64,000 nt of DNA, taken from Pseudonocardia endophytica (GTDB lineage: Bacteria; Actinomycetota; Actinomycetes; Mycobacteriales; Pseudonocardiaceae). The stretch covers positions 1,178,001 through 1,242,000 of the forward strand of contig NZ_SMFZ01000002.1 of NCBI RefSeq assembly GCF_004339565.1, in the 5' to 3' direction. Below, in pieces: positions 1 to 8,396 of the stretch. The position numbers and the translations under genes were made by a program. The notes under the pieces are model-generated. The model made no database searches, had not been told where the DNA came from, and saw only the letters and a program-made list of their open reading frames with translations. How positions within the stretch are numbered: position 1 is the stretch's first letter; the number at the start of each line of letters is the position of its first letter.

Positions 1-402
1 CGCGCGCCGGATCCGCGAGATCGCCGTCTGCGACATTCCTGTCGCGGCCGCCATCGAGCGCGTGGACCTGAGACTGTCCCGGTTGGCCGGCCGCTCCTCC
101 AAAGCCTTGGTGATCACCAGCTCGACCTGGGAGTCGCCGATTGTGCGGGGTGCACCCGGACTGGGCTCGTCGGACAGGCCATCCAGCCGGTCGACCACGA
201 ACCGATTGCCACTTACCGACCTTCGGCAGTGAGACCCTCAGCACGCGGGACACCTCGCTGGTGGATAGGCCCTGCGCGCACGTCAACACGATCCGTGCTC
301 GAGTCGCCGACGCCTGCGCGATCTTACCGCGCCGCGTCCAGCCCTGCGGCGCGTCTTCTCGACCTGCGTCGGCTCCAACAACGCCAGCTCTACTTCGCCC
401 AT
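1..402 (-). pseudogene. IS630-family transposase, N-terminal relic, frameshifted
   Basis: Read on the minus strand, three frames together give the N-terminal helix-turn-helix part of an IS630-type transposase. It begins MGEVELALLEPTQV at about 402. In another frame it continues WTRRGKIAQASATRARIVL and then LSTSEVSRVLRVSLPKVGKW. After a further shift near 208 it reads NRFVVDRLDGLSDEPSPGAP and SMAAATGMSQTAISRI before leaving the window. The frame changes near 360 and 208 mean it cannot make an intact protein. The DDE catalytic part would lie to the left, outside the window. It borders the polysaccharide genes, a common place for insertions. Family assignment is from recall of the conserved IS630 N-terminus. 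Confidence 0.75.
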
Positions 403-439
403 CACTCATACCGAACCGTAACAATCGTCGACCACCACA

Positions 440-1426
440 CTAGGTCATTGCTCCGAGTTCGTGGTCGACCATAATGCGGGCGAGCTGGTCCGGCATTGTT
501 TGGGCCTTCCAGCCGAGGATATCGTGGGCTTTCGCGGGGTCGCCGATCAGTGCGTCGACCTCGGTGGGGCGTAGGTAGGACTCGTCGAACTTGACGTGGT
601 CCTCCCATTTGAGGTTGACGTGAGCGAAGCAGTGTTGGACGAAGTCGCGGACGGTGTAGGCGGTGCCGGTCGCTAGGACGTAGTCGGTGGGCTCGTCAGC
701 CTGAAGCATGCGCCACATGCCTTCGACATACTCCGGCGCGTACCCCCAGTCGCGGATTGCGTCAAGGTTGCCGAGGTAGACGAACTTCTCTTCGCCCCGA
801 GCAATGCGGGCGGCCGCACGGGCGATCTTGCGGGTGACGAAGGTTTCGCCACGGCGCGGCGACTCGTGGTTGAACAGGATCCCGTTGACGGCGAACAGGT
901 TGTGGCCCTCACGGTAGTTTCTGGCGATCCAATAGCCGTAGACCTTTGCCGCGCCGTAGGGGGAGCGGGGGTAGAAGGGAGTGTCTTCGTTCTGCGGAGG
1001 CGGTGTGGCGCCGAACATTTCGGAGGAGCTCGCCTGGTAAAAGCGGCAGTCGACGCCGACCATCCGGATCGCTTCGAGTAGCCTGGTGGTCCCGACGCCG
1101 GTGGTGTTACCGGTGAATTCGGGTTCGTCGAACGAGACGCGGACGTGCGATTGTGCGGCGAGGTGGTAAACCTCGTCAGGGTGGATCTTCTCGATCAGGG
1201 TAACCAGACGTGATGCGTCGGTGAGGTCGCCGTAGTGCAGGAACAGTCGCGCCTCGGGGTCATGCGGATCCTGGTAGAGGTGGTCGATCCGGCCTGTGTT
1301 GAACGTCGACGATCGCCGGATCAGGCCGTGGACCTGGTAGCCCTTCGACAGCAGCAGCTCGGCCAGGTAGGAGCCGTCCTGCCCGGTGATACCAGTGATG
1401 AGTGCTCGGCGCGGGGTGTCGCTCAT
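440..1426 (-). CDS. gmd: GDP-mannose 4,6-dehydratase
   Basis: Converts GDP-D-mannose to GDP-4-keto-6-deoxy-D-mannose, the first step to GDP-L-fucose, in the cytoplasm. The 328-residue protein is an extended SDR enzyme. It has the Rossmann motif GITGQDGSYL near the N-terminus, the RRSSTFNTGRIDHLY segment typical of Gmd, SSSEMFG, and a YGAAK active-site Tyr/Lys pair. The ATG at 1426 was chosen because AGGAG lies 7 nt upstream; an in-frame extension to 1480 has no such site. Its pathway partner, GDP-fucose synthase, lies at 6806-7750 on the same strand, separated from it by four other genes. It is divergent from the glycosyltransferase at 1566. Confidence 0.95.
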   Translation of the reverse strand: MSDTPRRALITGITGQDGSYLAELLLSKGYQVHGLIRRSSTFNTGRIDHLYQDPHDPEARLFLHYGDLTDASRLVTLIEKIHPDEVYHLAAQSHVRVSFDEPEFTGNTTGVGTTRLLEAIRMVGVDCRFYQASSSEMFGATPPPQNEDTPFYPRSPYGAAKVYGYWIARNYREGHNLFAVNGILFNHESPRRGETFVTRKIARAAARIARGEEKFVYLGNLDAIRDWGYAPEYVEGMWRMLQADEPTDYVLATGTAYTVRDFVQHCFAHVNLKWEDHVKFDESYLRPTEVDALIGDPAKAHDILGWKAQTMPDQLARIMVDHELGAMT

Positions 1427-1565
1427 CGAGGTACTCCTGGGTCGATCGGTGGAGTGGGTCGCGGCACGATAGCGTGTCACTTTGTGCGTCGTGTGATGGC
1501 ACTGCGCGAGACTCTCCTCGACCGCCGAGTAGCCGGCCGAGGGTAGGGCGGAAAGGTGTGACCCG

Positions 1566-2804
1566 TTGCTGCGCGTCGTCGTCCTGGGTCTGAACTACCA
1601 GCCGGAAGAGGCGGGGATCGCCCCCTACACGAGCGGGATGGCGAGATTTCTCGCCGATGCGGGACACGACGTACACGTCATCACCAGTCACCCGCACTAT
1701 CCGGCGTGGAAGGTGGCCGATGGCTATGGCGGCCGGCGGATGGAGGAGACCGACGGCCGGATCCGCGTCACCAGGCTGTGGCACCCGGTGCCGAGCAATC
1801 CCGGCGGACGTAGCCGAGTCGTCGCCGAGGCCGTATTCTCGGCCCACGCATCTCTGGTGCGGAGCCCGAAGCCAGACGTCGTCGTCGCGGTGAGCCCGGC
1901 GCTGCTGACGGTAGGGGCAGCCCTCCTTCGCCGGTACTGCGCCCGTGCGCGCCTCGGTGTGGTGGTCCAGGACTTCTACGGTCGTGCGATCGCCGAGACC
2001 GGCGTTCTCGGCGGGCGCGGTGCACGGCTAGTGTCCGGACTCGAACGCTCCCTGCTCACGAGGGCCGACGGTCTGGTCGCCATCCATGACACGTTCGAGC
2101 GCTCCCTGGTCGAGTTGGGCGCCGATCGAAACCGGATCTCAGTCATCCGCAACTGGACGCACACCCAGCCGGCCTCGGGCGATCCGGGCGAGCTGCGACG
2201 GCGGCTGGGATGGGGTCCGGACGACATTGTCGCCCTGCACGCCGGGAACATGGGCGCGAAGCAAGGACTCGAGAACGTCGTCGACGCCGCACGGCTGGCG
2301 GACGAACGGGGGTCCCACCTGCGGTTCGTGCTGCTCGGCGACGGGAACCAGCGCAAGGACCTGGAGCGTCACGCGGCCGGCCTCGAGCGGGTGAGCTTCG
2401 TCGATCCTCTGCCGGGGAGGGACTTCGAGACCGCCCTAGAAGCGGCGGACGTCCTGGTGCTCAACGAGCGGCCCGAAGTCGTCGAGATGTGCGTGCCGAG
2501 CAAGCTGACGTCCTACTTCGCTGCTGGCCGCCCCGTGATCGCGGCCACGAGTCCGCGGAGCGCATCTGCCACCGAGATCACGGCGTCCGGCGGCGGGCGC
2601 TGCGTCGCGGCCGGCGACCCCGCGGCGTTGCTGGAGGGATCCGAGACGCTCGCCGGCGACGAGAGTGGCGCCCGCGCCATGGGTGAGCGTGGGCGCCGCT
2701 ACGCACAGCAGGTCCTGACGGAGGACGCGGCGCGCTCGGCCTACGTGCAATGGGTCGAGGAACTCGCGGCGGGCTCTGTCGACCGTCGAGGGAAGGCGGC
2801 GTAG
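1566..2804 (+). CDS. WcaI-like GT4-type glycosyltransferase
   Basis: Probable cytoplasmic-face glycosyltransferase adding a sugar from a nucleotide donor to a lipid-linked glycan. The 412-residue protein has a GT-B layout. The N-terminal half has GLNYQPEEAGIAPYT, typical of colanic-acid WcaI-type enzymes. The C-terminal half has HAGNMGAKQGLENVVDA and the late acidic segment NERPEVVEMCVPSKLTSYFA, where GT4 enzymes bind the donor. A TTG start at 1566 is preceded by GGAAAGG. The end nearly touches the convergent acetyltransferase (2811). The acceptor and the sugar transferred cannot be told from sequence. Confidence 0.85.
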   Translation: MLRVVVLGLNYQPEEAGIAPYTSGMARFLADAGHDVHVITSHPHYPAWKVADGYGGRRMEETDGRIRVTRLWHPVPSNPGGRSRVVAEAVFSAHASLVRSPKPDVVVAVSPALLTVGAALLRRYCARARLGVVVQDFYGRAIAETGVLGGRGARLVSGLERSLLTRADGLVAIHDTFERSLVELGADRNRISVIRNWTHTQPASGDPGELRRRLGWGPDDIVALHAGNMGAKQGLENVVDAARLADERGSHLRFVLLGDGNQRKDLERHAAGLERVSFVDPLPGRDFETALEAADVLVLNERPEVVEMCVPSKLTSYFAAGRPVIAATSPRSASATEITASGGGRCVAAGDPAALLEGSETLAGDESGARAMGERGRRYAQQVLTEDAARSAYVQWVEELAAGSVDRRGKAA

Positions 2805-2810
2805 CGATCG

Positions 2811-3392
2811 TCAGGTCGGACGAGGTGCCCGGTCCGGTGAGCTCGACAGAACCGGGGCCGTCGTCGGCTTGGCTGTCTGCGTGACCGTCGCCGACGGGGC
2901 GATGGTGCCGTGCACGACCGCACCCGCACCGACGATGGCGTGGTCGCCGACGACCGTTCCGGCCAGGACTACCGCCCGCGCGCATACCCACGCGCCCCGT
3001 TCGAGCGTGATCGGGGCGTTCGCGTGCTCGAACGCCGGATCGTGGCGATCGTGTGAGCCGGTGCACAGCAACGCTTCCTGGCTCAGGCAGACGTCGCGGG
3101 CGATCGTGACCTGCTCCAGGTTGAGGATCCAGGCGCCGTGTCCGATCCATGCCGGGCCGTTGATATGGAGTCGCCAGGGCCAGTGGATGCGCACGTCCTC
3201 GCGGATGCGCACCGAGTCATCGACCTCGGCGCCGAACACCCGCAGCAGGGCAGGTCGGAGCCGGCTGGGGAACCACCACTTCTTGAACACCAGATTGCTG
3301 GTTGCGTGCCACAGGATCTGCCAGGCGACCGGACGCCCCTTGCTGTAGTTGCGTCCGGAATGGCTGCCCAGATCGAGCCAGGGAGTGGTCAC
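2811..3392 (-). CDS. WcaF-like hexapeptide-repeat acetyltransferase
   Basis: Probable acetyl-CoA-dependent O-acetyltransferase of polysaccharide biosynthesis. The 193-residue protein shows left-handed beta-helix hexapeptide repeats from about residue 65 (VRIREDVRI, GHGAWI, VTIARDVCLSQ, VVLAGTVVGDHAIVGAGAVV). It also has the GSHDRHDPAFE segment with the likely catalytic His, typical of WcaF/CatB-like enzymes. GTG at 3392 is preferred over GTG at 3407 because GAGG lies 7 nt upstream of it. A TTGACA hexamer on the minus strand (3472-3467) could be its -35 element; the -10 is unclear. Convergent with the glycosyltransferase and divergent from the UDP-glucose dehydrogenase. Confidence 0.85.
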   Translation of the reverse strand: MTTPWLDLGSHSGRNYSKGRPVAWQILWHATSNLVFKKWWFPSRLRPALLRVFGAEVDDSVRIREDVRIHWPWRLHINGPAWIGHGAWILNLEQVTIARDVCLSQEALLCTGSHDRHDPAFEHANAPITLERGAWVCARAVVLAGTVVGDHAIVGAGAVVHGTIAPSATVTQTAKPTTAPVLSSSPDRAPRPT

Positions 3393-3555
3393 AGCGCTGC
3401 CTCGCACGATCCGATGATGATGTTACTGCCCGTCGCGCCGGATACCGTGTCCCTAACGCGTGTCGGTGTCAAGTTAGGCTCCGCCGAACGCGGAACTGTC
3501 ACGGCCCCGATCTCGGCCGCACCATGCGTGTCGAAGGATGGTAGGGACGTCAGCC

Positions 3556-4875
3556 ATGAGGCTCTCGGTCATCGGATGTGGGTATCTCGGCGCTGTGCAT
3601 GCGGCGTCCATGGCCGAGCTCGGCCACGACGTCATTGGCGTCGAGGTCGACGAGGCGAAGGCTGCTCGTCTCGCGAAGGGCGAGGTGCCGTTCTACGAGC
3701 CGGGGTTCGAGGAACTGCTGAAGAGGAGCCTCGGCTCGGGACGCCTGGCGTTCACCACGGACTTCGAGCAGGCGGCCGGTGCGCAGGTGCACTTTCTCTG
3801 TGTCGGGACGCCCCAGAAACGCAGCGAGTACGGCGCGGACCTGCGGTTCGTCGAGTCTGCCGTCGAGTCTCTGATCGGGGTGCTCAGTCCGGGTGAGTTG
3901 GTGGCGGGCAAGTCCACCGTGCCCGTCGGAACTGCGGCGCTGCTGGCCGACATGATCGAGGACAAGGTGCCGGACGCCATGCTTGCATGGAACCCCGAGT
4001 TCCTGCGCGAGGGCCTCGCGGTCAAGGACACGCTGGAGCCGGACCGGCTCGTGTACGGTCTGCCCGACGGCGAGGCTGGCCCGGTGGCCCGTGCGCTGTT
4101 GGACGAGGTGTACTCGTCGATCGTGTCGCGGGGGACGCCGCAGGTGGTCACCGACTACCAGACGGCAGAGATGGTGAAGACCGCCGCGAACTCGTTCCTC
4201 GCGACGAAGATCTCGTTCATCAACGCGATGGCCGAGCTGTGCGAGGCCACCGGCGCCGACGTGAAGCAGCTGGCCGACGCCATCGGTTACGACGACCGGA
4301 TCGGGCGCAAGTTCCTCAACGCCGGGCTCGGGTTCGGCGGCGGCTGCCTGCCGAAGGACATCCGGGCGTTCATGGCCCGGGCGGGGGAGCTGGGCGCCGA
4401 CCAGGCGCTGACGTTCCTGCGCGAGGTCGACAACATCAACATGCGGCGCCGCATCCGGATGGTCGAGCTCGCCCGGCAGGTGTGCGACGACAGCCTGCTC
4501 GGCAAGCGGGTCGCGGTCCTCGGTGCCGCGTTCAAGCCGAACAGCGACGACATCCGGGACTCGCCGGCGTTGAACGTCGCCGCGCAGCTGCAGCTGCAGG
4601 GTGCGGTCGTGCGGGTCGCGGACCCGGCCGCAGTCGAGAACTGCCGGAAGACGTGGCCGCAGCTCGACTACGCGGACTCGCCGGAGGAGGCCGCCGAGCG
4701 CGCCGATCTGGTGTTGCTGCTGACCGAGTGGCAACAGTACCGCGACCTCGACCCGGTGGCGTTCGGCAAAGTCGTCAAGCGCAAGAGCGTGCTAGACGGC
4801 CGTAACGCGCTCAACCGCGAGTCCTGGGAAGCCGCCGGGTGGAGCTACCGCGCGCTCGGTCGTCGCGCCACCTGA
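3556..4875 (+). CDS. UDP-glucose 6-dehydrogenase
   Basis: Oxidises UDP-glucose to UDP-glucuronate with two NAD+, supplying glucuronic acid for surface polysaccharide. The 439-residue length is normal for the family. Visible motifs are the N-terminal NAD site GCGYLGAVHAASMAELGHDV, NPEFLREGLAV, the catalytic-cysteine block GFGGGCLPKD (about residue 260), and the C-terminal domain segment GAAFKPNSDDIRDSPAL. The ATG at 3556 starts directly at the Rossmann strand and has GGGA upstream; the longer frame from 3538 lacks support. It precedes the Wzz/BY-kinase gene in the same direction after a 122-nt gap. UDP-mannose dehydrogenase activity is a less likely alternative. Confidence 0.93.
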   Translation: MRLSVIGCGYLGAVHAASMAELGHDVIGVEVDEAKAARLAKGEVPFYEPGFEELLKRSLGSGRLAFTTDFEQAAGAQVHFLCVGTPQKRSEYGADLRFVESAVESLIGVLSPGELVAGKSTVPVGTAALLADMIEDKVPDAMLAWNPEFLREGLAVKDTLEPDRLVYGLPDGEAGPVARALLDEVYSSIVSRGTPQVVTDYQTAEMVKTAANSFLATKISFINAMAELCEATGADVKQLADAIGYDDRIGRKFLNAGLGFGGGCLPKDIRAFMARAGELGADQALTFLREVDNINMRRRIRMVELARQVCDDSLLGKRVAVLGAAFKPNSDDIRDSPALNVAAQLQLQGAVVRVADPAAVENCRKTWPQLDYADSPEEAAERADLVLLLTEWQQYRDLDPVAFGKVVKRKSVLDGRNALNRESWEAAGWSYRALGRRAT

Positions 4876-4997
4876 GGGTCGACCGATCGGGCGATGCGTG
4901 CCCAGCGGGGGGACTCGATGCGACCGGGTATCCGATTGACCCGTACGCTTCCTGACTCAACGGTGTCGACCACGGCGACGGACGATCGGGGACCGAG

Positions 4998-6503
4998 GTG
5001 ACAGTTCAGGACTACCTGCGGGTCATCCGCGAGCGTTGGCTAGTGATCGCGCTCGCGGTCGTGGTCGGTGTGATCGGGGCGGTGGCCGTCTATCTGGTCC
5101 GCCCGGCGGAATACACGGCGCAGGTCTCGCTGTACGTCTCCGCGCAGGTCGGTGAGAATCCACAACAGGCCTACCAGGGTGCGCAGCTGTCCGAGCAGCG
5201 GGTGAAGTCCTACAACGAGCTGGTCACCGGTGACCGGGTGATGGGGGAGACGATCCAGCGTGCCGGGCTCTCCGAGACGGCCGGCCAGCTCGCGACGCAT
5301 GTGGCCGCGACCAGCGCGCTCGACTCGGTGATCATCAATGTCGCGGTCACCGACGAGTCGCCGCAGCGGGCCGCGCAGATCGCGAACACGATCGGCACGG
5401 TCGTGAGCGAGGTCGTCGACGAGCTGGAGCGTCCAGCCGCGCCGAACGCGGTCCCGCCGGTCGCCGTGCGCGTCGTGCAACCCGCGCCGGTGCCGACCAC
5501 CCCGTCCTCGACCGGCCTGCCGGTGGTCCTCGCGCTCGGGCTGCTGGCCGGGCTGGCGGTCGGGGTCGGCGCCGCGTTCCTGCGTAACGCCCTGGACACG
5601 TCGGTGAAGTCGGTGGAGTCGTTGACCGAGGCCGTGGACGCGCCGAACCTCGGAGCGATCGCCTACGACGGTGAGGTGCCGCAGAAGCCGCTCACCGTGC
5701 AGGACGATCCGCAGAGCCCGCGGGCGGAGGCGTTCCGGCAGCTGCGCACGAACCTGCAGTTCGTCGACGTCGACCGGCCCCGCAAGGTCGTCCTGGTGAC
5801 CAGCTCGCTGCCCGGCGAGGGCAAGACGACGACGGTCGCCAACCTCGCGATCGCGCTCGCCGCGACCGGCAGCCGGGTGCTCGTCGTCGAGGCCGACCTG
5901 CGCCGGCCGAAGATCAGCGAGCTGCTCGGCCTAGACCGCTCAGTCGGCCTGACTCGCGTTCTGTCCGGGCGGCTGAGCCTCTCCCAGGCGATCCAGCCGT
6001 GGAGCGGAGGTCGGTTCGAGGTGCTGCCCAGCGGCCCGACGCCGCCGAACCCGAGCGAGCTGCTCGGCAGCAACCAGATGCGGACGCTCCTCGACGAGGC
6101 CCGGGCCGAGTACGACATCGTGCTCGTCGACACCCCGCCGCTGCTGCCGGTCACCGACGCAGCGGCGATCGCGCCCGCCACCGACGGCGCGATGCTCGTG
6201 TGCCGATTCCAGCAGACGACCCGCCAGCAGGTCGAGGCCGCGGCGCAGGCGCTCCGGGGCGTCTCGGCCGAGCTGCTCGGCACGGTGTTCACCATGGTGC
6301 CGAGCTCGGGACCGCTGGCGTACGCGAAGTACAACACGTACTACAGCAGCGAGGTGGCCAAGACCGCCGCGTGGACGGATACCGAACGGACGCAAGCGAT
6401 GGCAGCGCGAGCCTCCACTCCGGCCCGGTCACAGCCGACGGGACGGCCTCGTCCCTCCCCCTCAGAGCCGCGACCGCCCGACCGCTCCGGCCACGAGGGG
6501 TAG
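4998..6503 (+). CDS. Wzz/BY-kinase fusion (polysaccharide chain-length and tyrosine autokinase)
   Basis: Inner-membrane protein expected to control polymerisation and export of exopolysaccharide. It has 501 residues. The N-terminal Wzz domain has a transmembrane helix at about 14-34 and a second at about 170-195. These enclose an extracytoplasmic loop that is short, as usual in Gram-positive versions. The cytoplasmic kinase has Walker A LPGEGKTTT, Walker A' VLVVEADLRRP and Walker B IVLVDTPP. The tyrosine cluster YAKYNTYYSS near residue 445 is the likely autophosphorylation site; the last 45 residues are Pro/Ser-rich. The kinase and membrane parts are fused, as often in actinobacteria. The tyrosine phosphatase at 20855 is a plausible antagonist. 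Confidence 0.9.
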   Translation: MTVQDYLRVIRERWLVIALAVVVGVIGAVAVYLVRPAEYTAQVSLYVSAQVGENPQQAYQGAQLSEQRVKSYNELVTGDRVMGETIQRAGLSETAGQLATHVAATSALDSVIINVAVTDESPQRAAQIANTIGTVVSEVVDELERPAAPNAVPPVAVRVVQPAPVPTTPSSTGLPVVLALGLLAGLAVGVGAAFLRNALDTSVKSVESLTEAVDAPNLGAIAYDGEVPQKPLTVQDDPQSPRAEAFRQLRTNLQFVDVDRPRKVVLVTSSLPGEGKTTTVANLAIALAATGSRVLVVEADLRRPKISELLGLDRSVGLTRVLSGRLSLSQAIQPWSGGRFEVLPSGPTPPNPSELLGSNQMRTLLDEARAEYDIVLVDTPPLLPVTDAAAIAPATDGAMLVCRFQQTTRQQVEAAAQALRGVSAELLGTVFTMVPSSGPLAYAKYNTYYSSEVAKTAAWTDTERTQAMAARASTPARSQPTGRPRPSPSEPRPPDRSGHEG

Positions 6504-6747
6504 GCGGCGCGCCGCCGGCGCTTACGGTTGCCTAGCTCCCGGAGCGGGTCGGGCGGCTCCGGACTCCGACTCGCCCGGCGGAAAGTGTTCTCCGTGGACT
6601 AACACCACGTCATCGTCGGCGATGCCATGACCCGGTTCGCCCACCATCTACGCAAGGTCGGGACATCGAAGCGCTGCCTGACGAGCAGCGTCGTCCTCTG
6701 TAGAGGAAGACCCACGTCGGTCGGCCAGGACAGTCGCCGCTTGTAGC

Positions 6748-6813
6748 CTAGGCGACGACGCCGAACGTCTTCCAGAGAGTCGTTAGGTCGACACGGAGCT
6801 GGACGTCACAGCC
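6748..6813 (-). pseudogene. Remnant of an initiating sugar transferase (C-terminal tail only)
   Basis: Just beyond the stop of the GDP-fucose synthase gene, the minus strand reads VQLRVDLTTLWKTFGVVA followed by a TAG stop. This matches the last residues of polyprenyl-phosphate glycosylphosphotransferases. The intact paralogue at 19156-20667 ends WSLALDLTIMWKTFGAVVRG. No upstream sequence of the enzyme is present, so only the tail survives. The fucose synthase reading frame overlaps its upstream side. It implies that a second sugar transferase once lay here and was removed by deletion or replacement. Confidence 0.65.
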
Positions 6814-7750
6814 GTGCTTCGGTGCGGTGGTCGATGAACCACCGGTACGTGGACGCGATGCCCTCGGCAAGGCCGATCCGGGGTTCCCACCCAAGTGCGG
6901 TGATGCGGCTGGTGTCGAGCAGCTTGCGCGGTGTGCCATCCGGACGGCTGGTGTCCTGGACGATCGCGCCGGTGTAGCCGACAACGGCGGCGACGGTCTC
7001 GGCAAGCTCACGGATGGTGACATCGGTGCCGGTGCCGACGTTGATCGTCTGCGGGTCGTCGTAGTGGTCGAGGAGGTGCACGATCGCCAGCCCGAGGTCG
7101 TCGACGTGGAGGAACTCTCGCCGCGGCGTACCGGTGCCCCACAGCACGACGTCGTCGCGACCGTCCCGGACAGCCTCGTGGAAGCGGCGGATCAAAGCCG
7201 GCAGGACGTGACTGTTCTCCGGGTCGAAGTTGTCGCCGGGGCCGTAGAGGTTGGTGGGCATGGCCGAGATCCAGCGGTGGCCGTACTGACGCCGAGTGGC
7301 TTGGACGGCCATGATCCCGGCGATCTTGGCAATCGCGTACGCGTCGTTGGTCGGCTCCAACGGGCCCGTGAGCAGGCTGTCCTCGGTGATCGGCTGCGGG
7401 GCATGCTTCGGATAAATGCAGGACGAGCCGAGAAACAAGAGGCTGCCGACCCCGACCGCATGCGCTGCATCGAAGACGTTCGTCTGAATCTGCAGGTTCT
7501 CGGAGAGGAACTCCGCCGGGTAGGTATTGTTCGCGACGATCCCGCCGACACGCGCCGCCGCGAGGACGATGGCGCCGGGGCGCTGATCGGCCAGCCAGTC
7601 GAAGACAGCGGGCCGATCGCGCAGGTCAAGCTCGGCGGAGGTGGCTCCGATGATGTCCGTGAAACCGGCTGCCTGAGCAGCGCGCCAGATCGCTGAACCC
7701 GCTAACCCGCGGTGACCGGCGATGTAGAGACGGGTCCCGCGGTTCAGCAT
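6806..7750 (-). CDS. fcl: GDP-L-fucose synthase
   Basis: NADPH-dependent 3,5-epimerase/4-reductase that turns GDP-4-keto-6-deoxymannose, the Gmd product, into GDP-L-fucose. The 314-residue SDR protein has the NAD(P) motif GHRGLAGSAIW, the GGIVANNTYPAEF segment, LGSSCIYPK, the YAIAK Tyr/Lys pair and NLYGPGDNFD, all hallmarks of WcaG/Fcl. ATG at 7750 has AGGAG 5 nt upstream, which decides the start against an in-frame ATG at 7771. With gmd it completes the GDP-fucose route. Confidence 0.95.
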   Translation of the reverse strand: MLNRGTRLYIAGHRGLAGSAIWRAAQAAGFTDIIGATSAELDLRDRPAVFDWLADQRPGAIVLAAARVGGIVANNTYPAEFLSENLQIQTNVFDAAHAVGVGSLLFLGSSCIYPKHAPQPITEDSLLTGPLEPTNDAYAIAKIAGIMAVQATRRQYGHRWISAMPTNLYGPGDNFDPENSHVLPALIRRFHEAVRDGRDDVVLWGTGTPRREFLHVDDLGLAIVHLLDHYDDPQTINVGTGTDVTIRELAETVAAVVGYTGAIVQDTSRPDGTPRKLLDTSRITALGWEPRIGLAEGIASTYRWFIDHRTEARL

Positions 7751-7893
7751 CGGTACTCCTGTGGTTGCCATCGAATAGGTGACACAAAGTCTAGGAGATC
7801 GGACTGCCGGGCCGCCCGGCCGCACGTGGACGGGCTGACTTACGTCTCGATCGTCGCAGGTTGGCACCGACGGCACGGGGTCTAGCGCTAGAA

Positions 7894-8385
7894 CTACGTC
7901 TGCCCCGGACGACCTTCTCGGTACTCGGTCCGGCCAGTTGCGAGCGAGCGGCGGGAGAGCTCGACCCGGTGTCGGATGGTGGAGCGCAGCTGCACGTCCA
8001 GTTCGTCCGGATCGACGAACCGCCATGCGGCGATCTCGTCGTCTCCGATCGTTATGCCGCTGATCTGCTCGTCGGTCAGCGTCCCGCCGTCGAAGACGAA
8101 GACGATCTGATCGTCCCAAGGGCCGTGCGCCTCGACCCACTCGATGACCAGCGGTGCGCCGGGCGTGAGGTCCAGTCGCAGTTCTTCGGCGAGCTCCCGG
8201 CGGGCTCCGTCGTGGGGTGACTCGTTGTCCTCGACCATCCCGCCGGGAAGATCCCATCCCTCCTTGTATGTGGGGTCGACGAGCAGGACTCGTCCGCGGA
8301 GGTCGCGGATCAGGACGTCGGCGGCGACCCGCTTGCGCGCCTGGCGCGCGTTGCCTTCGGCGAGGTGGGCGAAGTGCGCGTCCAT
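7894..8385 (-). CDS. NUDIX hydrolase
   Basis: Probable nucleoside-diphosphate-linked pyrophosphohydrolase. The 163-residue protein has a complete Nudix box beginning GGMVEDNESPHDGARRELAEEL, with the G, E, RE and EE positions present. The family covers many substrates and this one cannot be predicted. ATG at 8385 starts 11 nt past the stop of the upstream regulator (8397), so the two minus-strand genes likely share a transcript. The neighbouring graspetide cassette lies beyond the regulator on the other strand; whether NUDIX takes part in it is unknown. Confidence 0.85.
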   Translation of the reverse strand: MDAHFAHLAEGNARQARKRVAADVLIRDLRGRVLLVDPTYKEGWDLPGGMVEDNESPHDGARRELAEELRLDLTPGAPLVIEWVEAHGPWDDQIVFVFDGGTLTDEQISGITIGDDEIAAWRFVDPDELDVQLRSTIRHRVELSRRSLATGRTEYREGRPGQT

Positions 8386-8396
8386 GATGCTGCTGT

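Noticed and set aside
7894..8385. NUDIX protein as part of the graspetide pathway
   Set aside because: It is on the opposite strand behind the regulator and NUDIX genes are commonly beside such regulators. There is no direct evidence for a role in peptide maturation.
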